Under the pieces are notes generated by a model, which ran no database searches, was not told the DNA's origin, and worked only from the letters and a program-made list of their open reading frames with translations. Of a stretch of DNA of 64,000 bases, positions 51,102-59,349 are shown piece after piece. The DNA lies in contig JAJCXZ010000028.1 in the NCBI GenBank assembly GCA_029263175.1, positions 34,651 to 98,650 on the forward strand, read 5' to 3'. The DNA comes from Acidimicrobiales bacterium (GTDB lineage: Bacteria > Actinomycetota > Acidimicrobiia > Acidimicrobiales > Aldehydirespiratoraceae). Numbering within the stretch: position 1 is the first letter of the stretch; each line of letters opens with the position of its first letter. Made by a program: the position numbers and the translations under genes.

Positions 51102-51120
51102 ACGGGGGTCAGATCCCCGT
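51102..51120. repeat. Short REP-like hairpin between the tRNA genes
   Basis: ACGGGG (51102-51107) pairs with CCCCGT (51115-51120) around GTCAGAT, then TTTCT. It might act as a second weak terminator. Its core GGTCAGATCC is shared with the leuD-downstream element. Confidence 0.4.
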
Positions 51121-51212
51121 TTCTACTGGGGACAGGTCGCCTGATTTCGGGTGTGTAGGGCAGGGTCGGCTCGCTACACTCGTCGGGCCGACCACCACGG
51201 TGGTTCGAACAC

Positions 51213-51288
51213 GCCCCGTTCGTCTAGCGGCCTAGGACGCCACCCTCTCAAGGTGGTAGCACGGGTTCAAATCCCGTACGGGGTACCA
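51213..51288 (+). tRNA. tRNA-Glu (anticodon CTC)
   Basis: A complete cloverleaf. Acceptor GCCCCGT/ACGGGGT (first pair G-T); anticodon stem CCACC/GGTGG with loop CTCTCAA, anticodon CTC; T-arm with loop TTCAAAT; discriminator A at 51285. Unlike the other two tRNAs here, CCA is encoded (51286-51288). Confidence 0.94.
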
Positions 51289-51353
51289 GCAACCGATCGG
51301 ACCCGTGGATTGATCGGACGGCGAGTTGGCCGGCGATGGAAGATACTGGCGAC

Positions 51354-53048
51354 GTGCGAATCGCCGCGATTGCTGTGTCGCTGTCCTTGATGGCTGCCGC
51401 GTGTAGTGGCCCGGAAACGCCTCAGGCAGCCGAGGGTTCCTCGACGACTGAGCCGCATGTTGACGTTTCGACAACAGTCGCACTGAGCGAGGCAACTGTC
51501 GCGCCATGGCAGCCGCCTGCGCACCGGATCACGATCCACGAGGGCCGCTTTGTCGAACGGGCGACTGGCGAGGTGTTTGTTCCTCGTGGCGTGAACTATG
51601 TCGAGTTCGCCGGCACCGACCGCACGGTCGCGGCCGACAGCTATGACCATGACCAGACGGACGCCGATTTCGCGTGGTTGGCCGAGCATGGCTTCAACAC
51701 GGTGCGAGTCTTCATGGACTCGTGCAGCGTTGGTGCCGGGTGTATCACCCGGACAGGCGCCGATGGCCTCCACGGCAGTGTCCTCGATGTCATCGCCGAC
51801 GTGATGGCCGTTGCGAAAGCGCATGGCATCGTTCTCGTGTTGACGTCGAACGACCTGCCCGATGGTGGCGGTTACCGCGAGATCTCTTCGCGCGACGATG
51901 AGCCCGGGGTGTTCCCCGGGTATCGGAATTCCGACTTCTTGACGGCATCAGGGCACGACGCGATGGCGACCTATTGGGATGATCTGCTCTCCGGCCTCGT
52001 CGAACGGCAGGCTGATTTCGATGTTGTGCTGGGATGGTCGATCCTCAACGAGCACTGGCTGTTTCGCGACCAACCACCTCTGAACCTGCGCACCGGCACC
52101 GTCACGAGCGCGACCGGTACCTACGACATGGCCGACGCCGACGAGCGTCGCTCGCTCGTGGTCGACGCGACTCGCGAGATGATCAGCCGAGTTGCGGCCG
52201 TTGTCCGAACTCATGACCCCGACGGGCTTGTCACGATGGGATTCTTCGCACCCCAATTCCCGAACCCGACATCGATTGGTGGCGATTGGTACGTCGACAC
52301 GGCGCCGCTCGTCGCCGAGTCGGAGCTCGACTTCTTCGACTTTCACGCGTACGCCGGCGAGGACATCGGCGTTGCCGAGATCGCCGAGAACTTCGGTATC
52401 GACGACACTCGCCCGGTCATCATGGGCGAAGTGGGCGCCTTCACGTCCCGCTACGCTTCCGTTGAAGCAGCCGCAGTGGCCCTCCAGCAGACAATCGCTG
52501 AGTCGTGCGCCGTGGGTTTCGATGGCTGGCTGCTATGGGCGTACAACCCGATCCCGCTGAGCGACCGCACATGGGCGGTCACCGAAGCCGACGGCCAACT
52601 CGCTCAAACACTCGGTCCGGCCGGTCAGCCTGACCCGTGTCATGTCACCCTCGAGAACCCCAATCTCGCTGCCACAGCGACGATCCGAGTGTCCAGTGAA
52701 CTGCCCGGCGAGGGACCAGAGTTCGTGCACGATGGATCGATCGACACGCAGTGGGGCTCCGGCGACGACGCGCCGCAGTGGATCGAATTCCGCTTCGACG
52801 AACCGGCCTCGCTCACCGCGCTGTCCGCGACGGTCGCCCAATGGCCGAGCGGCGCAACACGCCACGTCGTCACGGTCGTCGCGGCAGACGGATCCACGGC
52901 CCTCGTCCACGAGATCGCCCGCGACACTGCACAAGGCGATGTGCTCGAGATCAGCTTTGACGAACCGCTCGCCGACATCACGGTCGTTCGCATCGAGACG
53001 CTCGAGAGTCCGAGCTGGGTGGCGTGGTCAGAGATCTCGCTCAAGTGA
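51354..53048 (+). CDS. GH5-like lipoprotein with C-terminal discoidin-like domain
   Basis: A 564-aa lipoprotein. Start at the GTG at 51354, so the signal peptide MRIAAIAVSLSLMAAAC puts Cys17 in the lipobox; an ATG at 51336 is also open. Residues about 45-430 form a GH5/clan-A TIM barrel: FVPRGVNYVEFAG, LAEHGFNTVRVFMDSC, acid/base Glu233 in GWSILNEHW, nucleophile Glu359 in PVIMGEVGAF. The C-terminus (IRVSSELPGEGPEFVHDG, WIEFRFDEPASLTALSA) looks like an F5/8-type sugar-binding domain. A beta-glycan such as mannan or cellulose is a likely target; this is inferred. It stands alone after two tRNAs. Confidence 0.85.
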   Translation: MRIAAIAVSLSLMAAACSGPETPQAAEGSSTTEPHVDVSTTVALSEATVAPWQPPAHRITIHEGRFVERATGEVFVPRGVNYVEFAGTDRTVAADSYDHDQTDADFAWLAEHGFNTVRVFMDSCSVGAGCITRTGADGLHGSVLDVIADVMAVAKAHGIVLVLTSNDLPDGGGYREISSRDDEPGVFPGYRNSDFLTASGHDAMATYWDDLLSGLVERQADFDVVLGWSILNEHWLFRDQPPLNLRTGTVTSATGTYDMADADERRSLVVDATREMISRVAAVVRTHDPDGLVTMGFFAPQFPNPTSIGGDWYVDTAPLVAESELDFFDFHAYAGEDIGVAEIAENFGIDDTRPVIMGEVGAFTSRYASVEAAAVALQQTIAESCAVGFDGWLLWAYNPIPLSDRTWAVTEADGQLAQTLGPAGQPDPCHVTLENPNLAATATIRVSSELPGEGPEFVHDGSIDTQWGSGDDAPQWIEFRFDEPASLTALSATVAQWPSGATRHVVTVVAADGSTALVHEIARDTAQGDVLEISFDEPLADITVVRIETLESPSWVAWSEISLK

Positions 53049-53189
53049 CCGCAATTGTCCGGAGTGGAGCTCGATCAGAACGATCAGCCGCCACTTTCAC
53101 CGAAGTGTGTCGAGTAACTGCCCGAACCCTGGTTGGGGAGGCAGGGCGACACGAAACCGATGTAGCGATCGAATCGCATCGTCACTCGA
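53049..53189. other. Convergent gap between the GH5-like and VOC genes
   Basis: 141 bases without a gene. It holds GCGAT-CGA-ATCGC (around 53165-53177), a weak hairpin without a T-run. Nothing else is recognised. Confidence 0.3.
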
Positions 53190-53618
53190 TCACCGCGAGG
53201 AGCTGGGGTCTCGGTGCGAGCCGTCCTGTTGGATCACGTAGACGGTGCCGTCGGGGGCTCGGAAGAAGAACCAGCCCCAGCCCTCATCGTCGGGGTTACC
53301 GGTCAGATCAGGGCCCCAGACCACCTCACCGATGAGCTCGACATCGGCGTCGGCGAGCTCCTCCCTGGCCTGGAGGATGTCGTCGACCGCGAATGCGACC
53401 AGCACGCCGCGCTCGAACGCGGCGGGGGCCACGCGCTCGTCGGTCATGTTTTCGTCGAATATCTCGACCAGGTCGCGCTCGCCGGACGGGAGCTTGAAGC
53501 CAACCCATCCGGGGTTCTCGAAGGCGGTGTCCATTCCCAGGACGTCGCGGAATAGAGCGTGAGTTGCGTCGAAGGCGTCGGTTCGCGTCGCAACAAAAGA
53601 CACTCGAAGAATGCGCAT
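53190..53618 (-). CDS. VOC (glyoxalase/bleomycin-resistance) family protein
   Basis: A 142-aa protein of the vicinal-oxygen-chelate fold. Two repeats: N-terminal FDATHALFRDVLGMDTAFENPGW, and C-terminal GWGWFFFRAPDGTVYVIQQ, with acidic residues (Glu in DLVEIFDE) where metal ligands lie. The start is ATG 53618 (MRILRVSFVATRTDAFDA); the longer frame is unlikely. It could be a lyase, dioxygenase or resistance protein; nothing in the context settles this. The reader should treat the function as unknown. Confidence 0.8.
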   Translation of the reverse strand: MRILRVSFVATRTDAFDATHALFRDVLGMDTAFENPGWVGFKLPSGERDLVEIFDENMTDERVAPAAFERGVLVAFAVDDILQAREELADADVELIGEVVWGPDLTGNPDDEGWGWFFFRAPDGTVYVIQQDGSHRDPSSSR

Positions 53619-53677
53619 GATTGGCTGAGTTCTATCAGACAGCGCCGTCGCGATGAGCTTGGCGAGGAGTCGCTTCG

Positions 53678-54973
53678 TCAGTCCCAGGGATCGGAGCCCA
53701 GGCGGTCCCACAGGTTGGCGGGATCACTCGCGAACCACTCCGCCGTGGCGCCGTAGACCATGTCGTGGTCAGCCTGAAAGTAGACCAGCAGTACCGGACC
53801 CGACTTTCGCGCGAACACGGGATCGGGGTCTCGGTCCTCGAAGTGGGTCTCGATCGTGACCGCTTCCGAGGCGTCGCCGGGCACCCTCCCTCGCCTCAGG
53901 AGGTCGACGTCGTCTTCGCTGAGGCGGTCGAAAGGGTCGGCCAACGCGTTGTACACATCGACGGCGGCGTTCCGCATCACATACGGATCGCGGATGCCCT
54001 GGCCGATGAAGACCGGGATCTCATGTTCACGCAGAGTGTCCATGTACGTCATCGGGCTCCGGGCCAGGCATTCGTCCTGCGCGTCGCCCTCGGTCCGCGG
54101 GTCGCCTCCGCAGGCTCGACTGATGTCGCCCCAATAGCCGAGGCCCTTCCCTCGCGAGAACGTGTAGAAGTCGCTGAGGTCGTGGGGTGGTCCCCATGAG
54201 GAGACCGCGGCGACCTTGTCAGGGTGCTGGCCGGCGACGAGGAGCGCCATCATGCCGCCGCCGGAGTAGCCGACCACGAACACCCGGTTGGCGTCCACGC
54301 CCTCTTGGGCGACGGCGTAGTCGATCGCGTCGGCGACGTCCTGAACCGCCAGGTCGGAACCCACCGCGTCGGCGTCGTCGTTCTTGCCCCGAAACTCGGG
54401 TGCGATGACGGCCCAACCGTTCTCCTGCGCCCACTCGGCGAACGGGATCCCCGCGTGCTGGGTGTACTGCGAACTCCAGGAGTGCAGGATCACGAGTACG
54501 GGCTGATCGTGGTCGCCTGTCGGCGGGAGCCAGAGGACGGGCTGCTCGGCGCCGTCAGCGGTCGAGATGAGGTCGAACTCCTCGAGCCCATCGATCGAGC
54601 GCCGCCACCGCGACGCGCCCTGCGTCGTGAAGTCGGTGAAGTCCAGGATCGTGTCGATCCGATCGAGCGTCTCGAACGTGACCGGGTCGAGCGGGCGCAG
54701 CGTCGTTGTCGTGATGGTCGTCGTGGTTGTCGAGGTGGCTGCTGCCTGCTCCTCGGTCGCCACTGTGGTGGTCGGAACAATGGTTGTCGTGGTGGGCGCG
54801 GCCACCGTCGCGACGGGAATGGTCGTTTCCGGGGCCCCACGTTCGACACCCGTGGCAGCCACGGGCACTGCGGCTTCGCCCGTGCGTGCGATCACCATCG
54901 TCAGCAGCAAGAACACGCCGAATACGGCAGCGCCGTGTCGAACGGTGTGCATGCTGTTGGCCGTCGGCCGCAT
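53678..54973 (-). CDS. Secreted or membrane-anchored alpha/beta hydrolase (esterase-like)
   Basis: A 431-aa protein with an N-terminal helix (GAAVFGVFLLLTMVIARTGE) and a Thr-rich linker (STTTTTITTTTLRP), followed by an alpha/beta hydrolase: LHSWSSQYTQHAG, RVFVVGYSGGGMMALLVAG (nucleophile Ser), VFIGQGIRDPYV, and VYFQADHDMVYG with acid and His. It resembles prolyl-oligopeptidase-type or acetyl-xylan-esterase-like hydrolases. The start is uncertain: ATG at 54973 is used; ATG 54952 and GTG 54979 are also in frame. It is divergent from the acyltransferase gene, with a long nested palindrome between the starts. Confidence 0.8.
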   Translation of the reverse strand: MRPTANSMHTVRHGAAVFGVFLLLTMVIARTGEAAVPVAATGVERGAPETTIPVATVAAPTTTTIVPTTTVATEEQAAATSTTTTTITTTTLRPLDPVTFETLDRIDTILDFTDFTTQGASRWRRSIDGLEEFDLISTADGAEQPVLWLPPTGDHDQPVLVILHSWSSQYTQHAGIPFAEWAQENGWAVIAPEFRGKNDDADAVGSDLAVQDVADAIDYAVAQEGVDANRVFVVGYSGGGMMALLVAGQHPDKVAAVSSWGPPHDLSDFYTFSRGKGLGYWGDISRACGGDPRTEGDAQDECLARSPMTYMDTLREHEIPVFIGQGIRDPYVMRNAAVDVYNALADPFDRLSEDDVDLLRRGRVPGDASEAVTIETHFEDRDPDPVFARKSGPVLLVYFQADHDMVYGATAEWFASDPANLWDRLGSDPWD

Positions 54974-55057
54974 TCCCACTCATCTTTCGCGCAGATTCGC
55001 GCTCGTCCTGCCGATGGACTATCGGCAGGAGATCTGCGCGGATGAAGATGAAAGGGA
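54974..55057. promoter_or_regulatory. Nested palindrome between esterase and acyltransferase genes
   Basis: Four nested paired blocks with small interruptions: TCCC/GGGA (54974-54977 with 55054-55057), CATCTT/AAGATG (54981-54986 with 55045-55050), GCGCAGAT/ATCTGCGC (54989-54996 with 55032-55039), and TCCTGCCGAT/ATCGGCAGGA (55006-55015 with 55021-55030, loop GGACT). The acyltransferase Shine-Dalgarno sequence (AAAGGGAG) is inside the outermost pairing. It could be a two-way operator or a translation switch. Confidence 0.55.
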
Positions 55058-55065
55058 GCTGAGCA

Positions 55066-56061
55066 ATGGGGCGAATCCCCGCTCTTGATGGGCTACGTGC
55101 CGTCGCGATCGCGATGGTCGTCGCGTATCACGTCGACAACAGCCTCGTACCGGCTGGGCATTGGGGGGTTCCTCTGTTCTTCGTCCTGTCAGGGTTCGTG
55201 ATCACGAGCTCGATCTGCGCTGAGGTTGACCGAGCCGGTCGCCTCGATCTCGGCTCGTTCTACCGAAAGCGCCTGCTGCGCCTGGTCCCCGCCGTTGTCG
55301 CCGTGTGCCTGGTGATGGTTGCGGTGGGAACCGAATGGTCACGTGTTGCGCCGACGCTCGGTTCCTACGCAAACTACGCAAGGATCGAAGGGATCGGCCT
55401 CGGCCGTCTGACGCACACATGGTTCATCTCGGTGATCGTGCACTTCTATCTGCTCTGGCCGCTGATCATCGGACGGGTTCCGGCCCGGCATCGGGTCCGG
55501 GTCATCGGGGGTCTCGCGGTCGTGGCCATCATCTGGCGGGCGGTCGCGATCGGTGTCATGTCGCCGGGCTGGGTCTACAACTCTTCCGATACGAACGCTG
55601 CGGCGCTGTTCGTCGGCGGGTTCCTGGCCGTCGTCGGCCCGACCAGCTCGCGCCTCACCAAGTGGTCGATCCCCGCCATGTTGACGCTCATGTTGCTCCC
55701 GGTGTTCGGCGATAGCGGTCGCTTGATCTTCTGGGGTGGTTTCGTTGCTCTGGCGCTGGCGGCCATGGCGGTTCAGTACGCGAGGACGAGTCCGGGTTGG
55801 TTGGAGAACCGGGTTCTGTTGCGAGTCGCCGAGGTTTCCTTCGGGCTCTATCTCTGGCACTACGTGTTCGTTCGCTCGGACATCCCGTTGTGGACCGCAG
55901 CCGTCCTGACGGTCCTCGCCACCATGGCCTCCTGGTTCCTGGTCGAACAACCGATTCTGCGATGGGATGCAAAGCGCCGCGCTCGGAGTCGCGTTTCTGA
56001 GTCGTTCGGCTCTCCCACGACGAACGCTATGAGTGGTAGATTGAGTGCGCGTAGTGAGTGA
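55066..56061 (+). CDS. Acyltransferase family 3 (OafA/YrhL-type) membrane protein
   Basis: A 331-aa integral membrane O-acyltransferase with about ten helices. It begins MGRIPALDGLRAVAIAMVVAYHVDN, the family's N-terminal RxxxxDGLRAxA...H motif whose His is catalytic, and has WGVPLFFVLSGFVIT, LLRLVPA and WFLVEQP near the end. These enzymes add acetyl or succinyl groups to sugars of cell-wall or capsular polymers or antibiotics. The start ATG 55066 has AGGGAG upstream. It overlaps the next gene's start by several bases, so the two are linked. Confidence 0.9.
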   Translation: MGRIPALDGLRAVAIAMVVAYHVDNSLVPAGHWGVPLFFVLSGFVITSSICAEVDRAGRLDLGSFYRKRLLRLVPAVVAVCLVMVAVGTEWSRVAPTLGSYANYARIEGIGLGRLTHTWFISVIVHFYLLWPLIIGRVPARHRVRVIGGLAVVAIIWRAVAIGVMSPGWVYNSSDTNAAALFVGGFLAVVGPTSSRLTKWSIPAMLTLMLLPVFGDSGRLIFWGGFVALALAAMAVQYARTSPGWLENRVLLRVAEVSFGLYLWHYVFVRSDIPLWTAAVLTVLATMASWFLVEQPILRWDAKRRARSRVSESFGSPTTNAMSGRLSARSE

Positions 56062-57346
56062 TTCGAGCGGAATCACCATGGATGGGCGAGCCCTAGGCGG
56101 ACGCGTGGTGCAGGCGTACCACCCGTACGACCTGTGGTTGGGTCCGGTCGAGGGAGAGCAGGCGAGTGCGAGCAGGACGGAAATCATCTTGAGGCGGCTT
56201 GTTTTCGTCGTGGCGGTGCTGAACGTCTTCGTCCTGGCGGGGCTGCTGGTGTTCCAGCTCAGCGCTCGCGACGATGCCACGGCGTCCGTGTTCCCCGAGG
56301 CGACAGCCACGGCCGACGAACCGACCCCGACCACCTCCCCGCTCGACGAGGAGGGCGAAGCCGAGGTCGCAGGCGGCTCCTCCGTGAACGACACCCCGCA
56401 GGTCGCCGACGATGCGGTTGTGACCGCCGATGACCCGCTGGCCGAGGTCGCGACGGACGTGCCCGTCGGCGCGTCCTACCCGCCCGCGTACCCGGACCCA
56501 TTCGAGCCCACGGCCAACGAGGTGCAGTCGGATGCGAAACAGCTGGGGGCCCTGGTGGCCTACGTGATCACGAACTACGAGGCCGATTCCTCGTTGTCCG
56601 AGGTGTTGGCGGCGCTTCCGGTCGATCCGGCTCTCGCCGATTCTCTGGCCTTGGAAGTTCAATCCGTGCATCACCCCGGAATGTGGTCTCGCGGCACGGT
56701 CGAGTACGCTCAGCTCGGAGGCCATCTCGACGGCCGCATCTCGATCATGGTCGTGGTCCGCCAGGATCTGGGGGTCGAGGGCAACAGTGAGACCCAGCGA
56801 ACCGAGACCCGAACCATGGATGTACGCCTCGCGAAAGGGGAGTCGGGAGCGTGGGAGTTCGAAGAGATCGCTTCGGCGGGAGGGCAACCGGTCGAGCGAC
56901 CCGCTGACCTGGCGCCGCTCGCAGCGGCGGTTGTCGACAACCCACGAATCGACCTCCCCGACTCGGCGATCTGGGACATCTACACCGGTCACACCGATCA
57001 GCCGCTTCTCCAGCTGATGCTCGACCTCGCGGAGCGGACCCCATACACCGCCGCTGTGTTGAACACGGGGCATCCGCAGAACGTGTTCGGGACGCCTCGC
57101 CTGAGCAACCACACCGCGGGGCGGGCGGTCGACATCTACAAGCTCGGATCGGAACTCGTGATCGATTCGCACGACGTCACGTCGTCACTCTACGCGGTGT
57201 CGGAGTGGGTGGTGTCACGCACCGACATCAGGGAGTTCGGAAGCCCGTGGCGGTTTGAGGACGCGGTCGCTCACACCTTCACCAACCAGGTCCATCACGA
57301 CCACGTCCACATCGGCGTCTTCGAGGTGCCTCCCGCCCAGGAGTGA
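56045..57346 (+). CDS. Membrane-anchored M15/LAS-type peptidase-like protein
   Basis: A 433-aa protein with an N-terminal cytoplasmic region, one helix (around residues 52-72, VFVVAVLNVFVLAGLLVF), an acidic linker and an extracytoplasmic region. The C-terminal 120 residues fit the LAS (M15-like) peptidase fold: LNTGHPQNVFGTPRLSNHTAG, RAVDIYKLG, and HHDHVHIGVF; the two zinc His, Asp and final H-x-H are visible. A cell-wall peptide or amidase function is likely. The GTG start at 56045 overlaps the acyltransferase end; a GTG at 56054 is also possible. The middle region has no recognised domain. Confidence 0.78.
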   Translation: MRVVSDSSGITMDGRALGGRVVQAYHPYDLWLGPVEGEQASASRTEIILRRLVFVVAVLNVFVLAGLLVFQLSARDDATASVFPEATATADEPTPTTSPLDEEGEAEVAGGSSVNDTPQVADDAVVTADDPLAEVATDVPVGASYPPAYPDPFEPTANEVQSDAKQLGALVAYVITNYEADSSLSEVLAALPVDPALADSLALEVQSVHHPGMWSRGTVEYAQLGGHLDGRISIMVVVRQDLGVEGNSETQRTETRTMDVRLAKGESGAWEFEEIASAGGQPVERPADLAPLAAAVVDNPRIDLPDSAIWDIYTGHTDQPLLQLMLDLAERTPYTAAVLNTGHPQNVFGTPRLSNHTAGRAVDIYKLGSELVIDSHDVTSSLYAVSEWVVSRTDIREFGSPWRFEDAVAHTFTNQVHHDHVHIGVFEVPPAQE

Positions 57347-57437
57347 GTCGACCACGCGGCAGTTCAGCCGTACCTGACACACGGGTTGCCGTCCTGGTCT
57401 GGTATGCAGAGCCAACCGCGTATTGAAAGATGACGAA

Positions 57438-58487
57438 GTGACGACAATCGAGGCCGCTCAGCGCGAGTTCCATGACGCATCTGGCTATCTCGACACCGCG
57501 ACGGTTGGCCTCCCGTCACGCGCAACGATCGAGGCGGTGCGCGCTGCGCTCGATGGGTGGACCCGAGGATCCAACGACCTCCGGCAATTCGACGCCGATG
57601 TGGACCGATGCCGTGCTGCCTATGGAGCGCTGGTCAGTATCGGCGAGGAACGTGTCGCCATCATCGGCCAGGTATCGGTGGCCGCCGCGATGGTGGCGTC
57701 GAGCCTGCCTGCTGGTGCACGCGTTGTTTGTGCGGAGGAGGATTTCCACTCGGTCTTGTTCCCGTTTCTGGTGGACGACCGGCTTGATGTGGTGGTCGTC
57801 CCGCTCGATCGTCTACTCGACGCCCTCGGGCCAGGGACCGACGCAGTTGCAGTCAGTGCCGTTCAATCCGCTGACGGTCGAGTGATCGATCTCGACGCGC
57901 TGGCCACATTGGCTGCTGACCACGACATACGGACCTTCGTCGATGTCAGCCATGGTGCGGGGTGGTTGCCGATTGATGCCGGTCGCTTCGATGTGACCGC
58001 TTGTGCCGGATACAAGTGGTTGTGTTCGCCTCGGGGAACCGGATACACGACTGTGGGTGAGCACGTTGACTGGGTAGTGCCTCGCCATTCCGGCTGGTAC
58101 AGCGTTGAAGATCCATGGGAGCGCCCGTACGGTCCGCCGTTTCGTCAGGCCCGGTCTGCTCGCGCGTTCGACGTCTCGCCGGCTTGGTTTGACTATGCCG
58201 GAGCGGCACCGGCGCTCGAGTTGCTGGCGTCGGTCGGTGTCAATGTGGCCAACGCACACAGCGTCGGACTCGCGAATCGGTTTCGGGCGGAGATCGGCCT
58301 CGCAGCCTCGAACAGCGCGATCGTCGCGATCGACGGCGACTCCGACAAGCTCGACGCCGCCGGAATCCGAACCGCGGGGCGAGCGGGTCGCGTCCGTACG
58401 TCGTGGTACCTGTACAACAACCAGCGAGACGTGGATTCCGCAATCGAAGCTCTCGGCCTCGAGGGCAAGCGATCGGACGGTGCCTGA
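57438..58487 (+). CDS. Class V aminotransferase-fold PLP enzyme
   Basis: A 349-aa PLP enzyme of fold type I, class V (cysteine desulfurase/SufS-like superfamily). It has SGYLDTATVGLPSRATIEAV, VVCAEEDFHSVLFPFL, TFVDVSHGAGWLPID and the PLP-Lys motif CAGYKWLCSPRGTGY. The catalytic Cys loop of true desulfurases is not seen. The end is short and may miss part of the small domain. The start is set at the GTG at 57438; a TTG at 57423 is also open. It may be an isopenicillin-epimerase-like or kynureninase-like enzyme; the substrate is unknown. Confidence 0.8.
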   Translation: MTTIEAAQREFHDASGYLDTATVGLPSRATIEAVRAALDGWTRGSNDLRQFDADVDRCRAAYGALVSIGEERVAIIGQVSVAAAMVASSLPAGARVVCAEEDFHSVLFPFLVDDRLDVVVVPLDRLLDALGPGTDAVAVSAVQSADGRVIDLDALATLAADHDIRTFVDVSHGAGWLPIDAGRFDVTACAGYKWLCSPRGTGYTTVGEHVDWVVPRHSGWYSVEDPWERPYGPPFRQARSARAFDVSPAWFDYAGAAPALELLASVGVNVANAHSVGLANRFRAEIGLAASNSAIVAIDGDSDKLDAAGIRTAGRAGRVRTSWYLYNNQRDVDSAIEALGLEGKRSDGA

Positions 58488-58794
58488 CGGTCGACGCGAG
58501 GCAAATTCATTCCACCATGGCCCTCGTCTCTCGCGGTGGCGATGGCCGCGTGAACCATGTGTCAGCTTCGGGTCCCGTGGATCGAGGCGTGCGGTGAGGC
58601 TGTGCAATCTTCCGGGCTTGCAGGAACTGGTGCTCCACCTGGTGCAGCCGGTGCAGTTGGACGTAGCAACGTTGCGGAGCTCAGTCGACACATGAGCGTC
58701 ACGAGGGCAGACGTAGTCCGTTCAAAGATCAGCTTGGTGCGGAGAGCGTAAGCTCTCCAGCGTTGGCTGTCGCCCACCACCAAGGGGTGTGTTG
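58488..58794. other. 307-base region without a supported gene
   Basis: Two frames of 64 and 73 codons run through it on opposite strands, but both are antiparallel images of each other, with Ala/Arg/Pro-rich composition and no family marks. It holds a hairpin with a GUAA loop at 58741-58758 and no clear promoter. It may be a long leader for the cupin gene or contain a small RNA. Confidence 0.45.
58741..58758 (+). ncRNA. Possible structured leader hairpin of the cupin gene
   Basis: GGAGAGC (58741-58747), GTAA (58748-58751), GCTCTCC (58752-58758): a perfect 7-bp stem with a GNRA-type loop, 37 bases before the ATG at 58795. No T-run follows, so it is not a terminator. It could be a stability element or part of a larger RNA. 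Confidence 0.35.
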
Positions 58795-59349
58795 ATGAGT
58801 ACGTTCGATGTTGACGGCTTCGTCGAAGAGTGCCGCACCGCCCGCCTCGACCACAGTCCGCAGCTTGCAGTCCGAGATGTCGTGGGACGCGCAGTCAGCA
58901 ATCCCGGCAGTCTTGAGGCCGCCTTCGGACCGGCCGCCGGGTGGCGCATCGAGAAGCTCTACAACGACGCGGAGATGACGATCATGCATTTCGTCTGGCC
59001 ACCGGGTGTCGACCTGTTTCCTCACGAGCACAAGATGTGGTCGACGGTCGGCATCTACGGAGGCATCGAGGACAACACTTTGTACCGGCGCGACGGTGAA
59101 GGGGTCGTTGTCTCGGGCCATCGTCGAGGAGAAGTCGGCGACGTGCTACTTCTCGGGGTTGATGGCATCCACTCTGTTCAGAATCCGACTCGGCAATGGA
59201 CTGCTGCGATCCACGTGTACGGAAGCGACTTCTTTGACCATCCCCGCCTTCAATGGGACAAGGAGACCGGCGAGCCTGAACCGTTCGATCTCGCCAACGC
59301 AAAGCGTGAGCTCGAGGCCACCGAGGCGCGTGGCGGGCCCGATGCCTAG
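58795..59349 (+). CDS. Cupin-fold metal-dependent enzyme-like protein
   Basis: A 184-aa protein resembling cysteine-dioxygenase-type cupins. Metal ligands are probably His in MTIMHFVWPPGVDLFPHEHKM and a later His in LGVDGIHSVQNP; WSTVGIYGGIEDNTLYRR is the conserved strand block. It begins MSTFDVDGFVEECRTARLD. Start ATG 58795 (GTG and TTG just before are in frame). Family members oxidise thiols or bind small ligands. It ends in a CTAG stop overlap with the convergent mscS-like gene. Confidence 0.78.
   Translation: MSTFDVDGFVEECRTARLDHSPQLAVRDVVGRAVSNPGSLEAAFGPAAGWRIEKLYNDAEMTIMHFVWPPGVDLFPHEHKMWSTVGIYGGIEDNTLYRRDGEGVVVSGHRRGEVGDVLLLGVDGIHSVQNPTRQWTAAIHVYGSDFFDHPRLQWDKETGEPEPFDLANAKRELEATEARGGPDA

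Noticed and set aside
58557..58783. Two small frames in the 58.5-58.8 kb gap, one on each strand
   Set aside because: They mirror each other, have biased Ala/Arg/Pro composition and no start signals. Kept only as a note in the gap entry.
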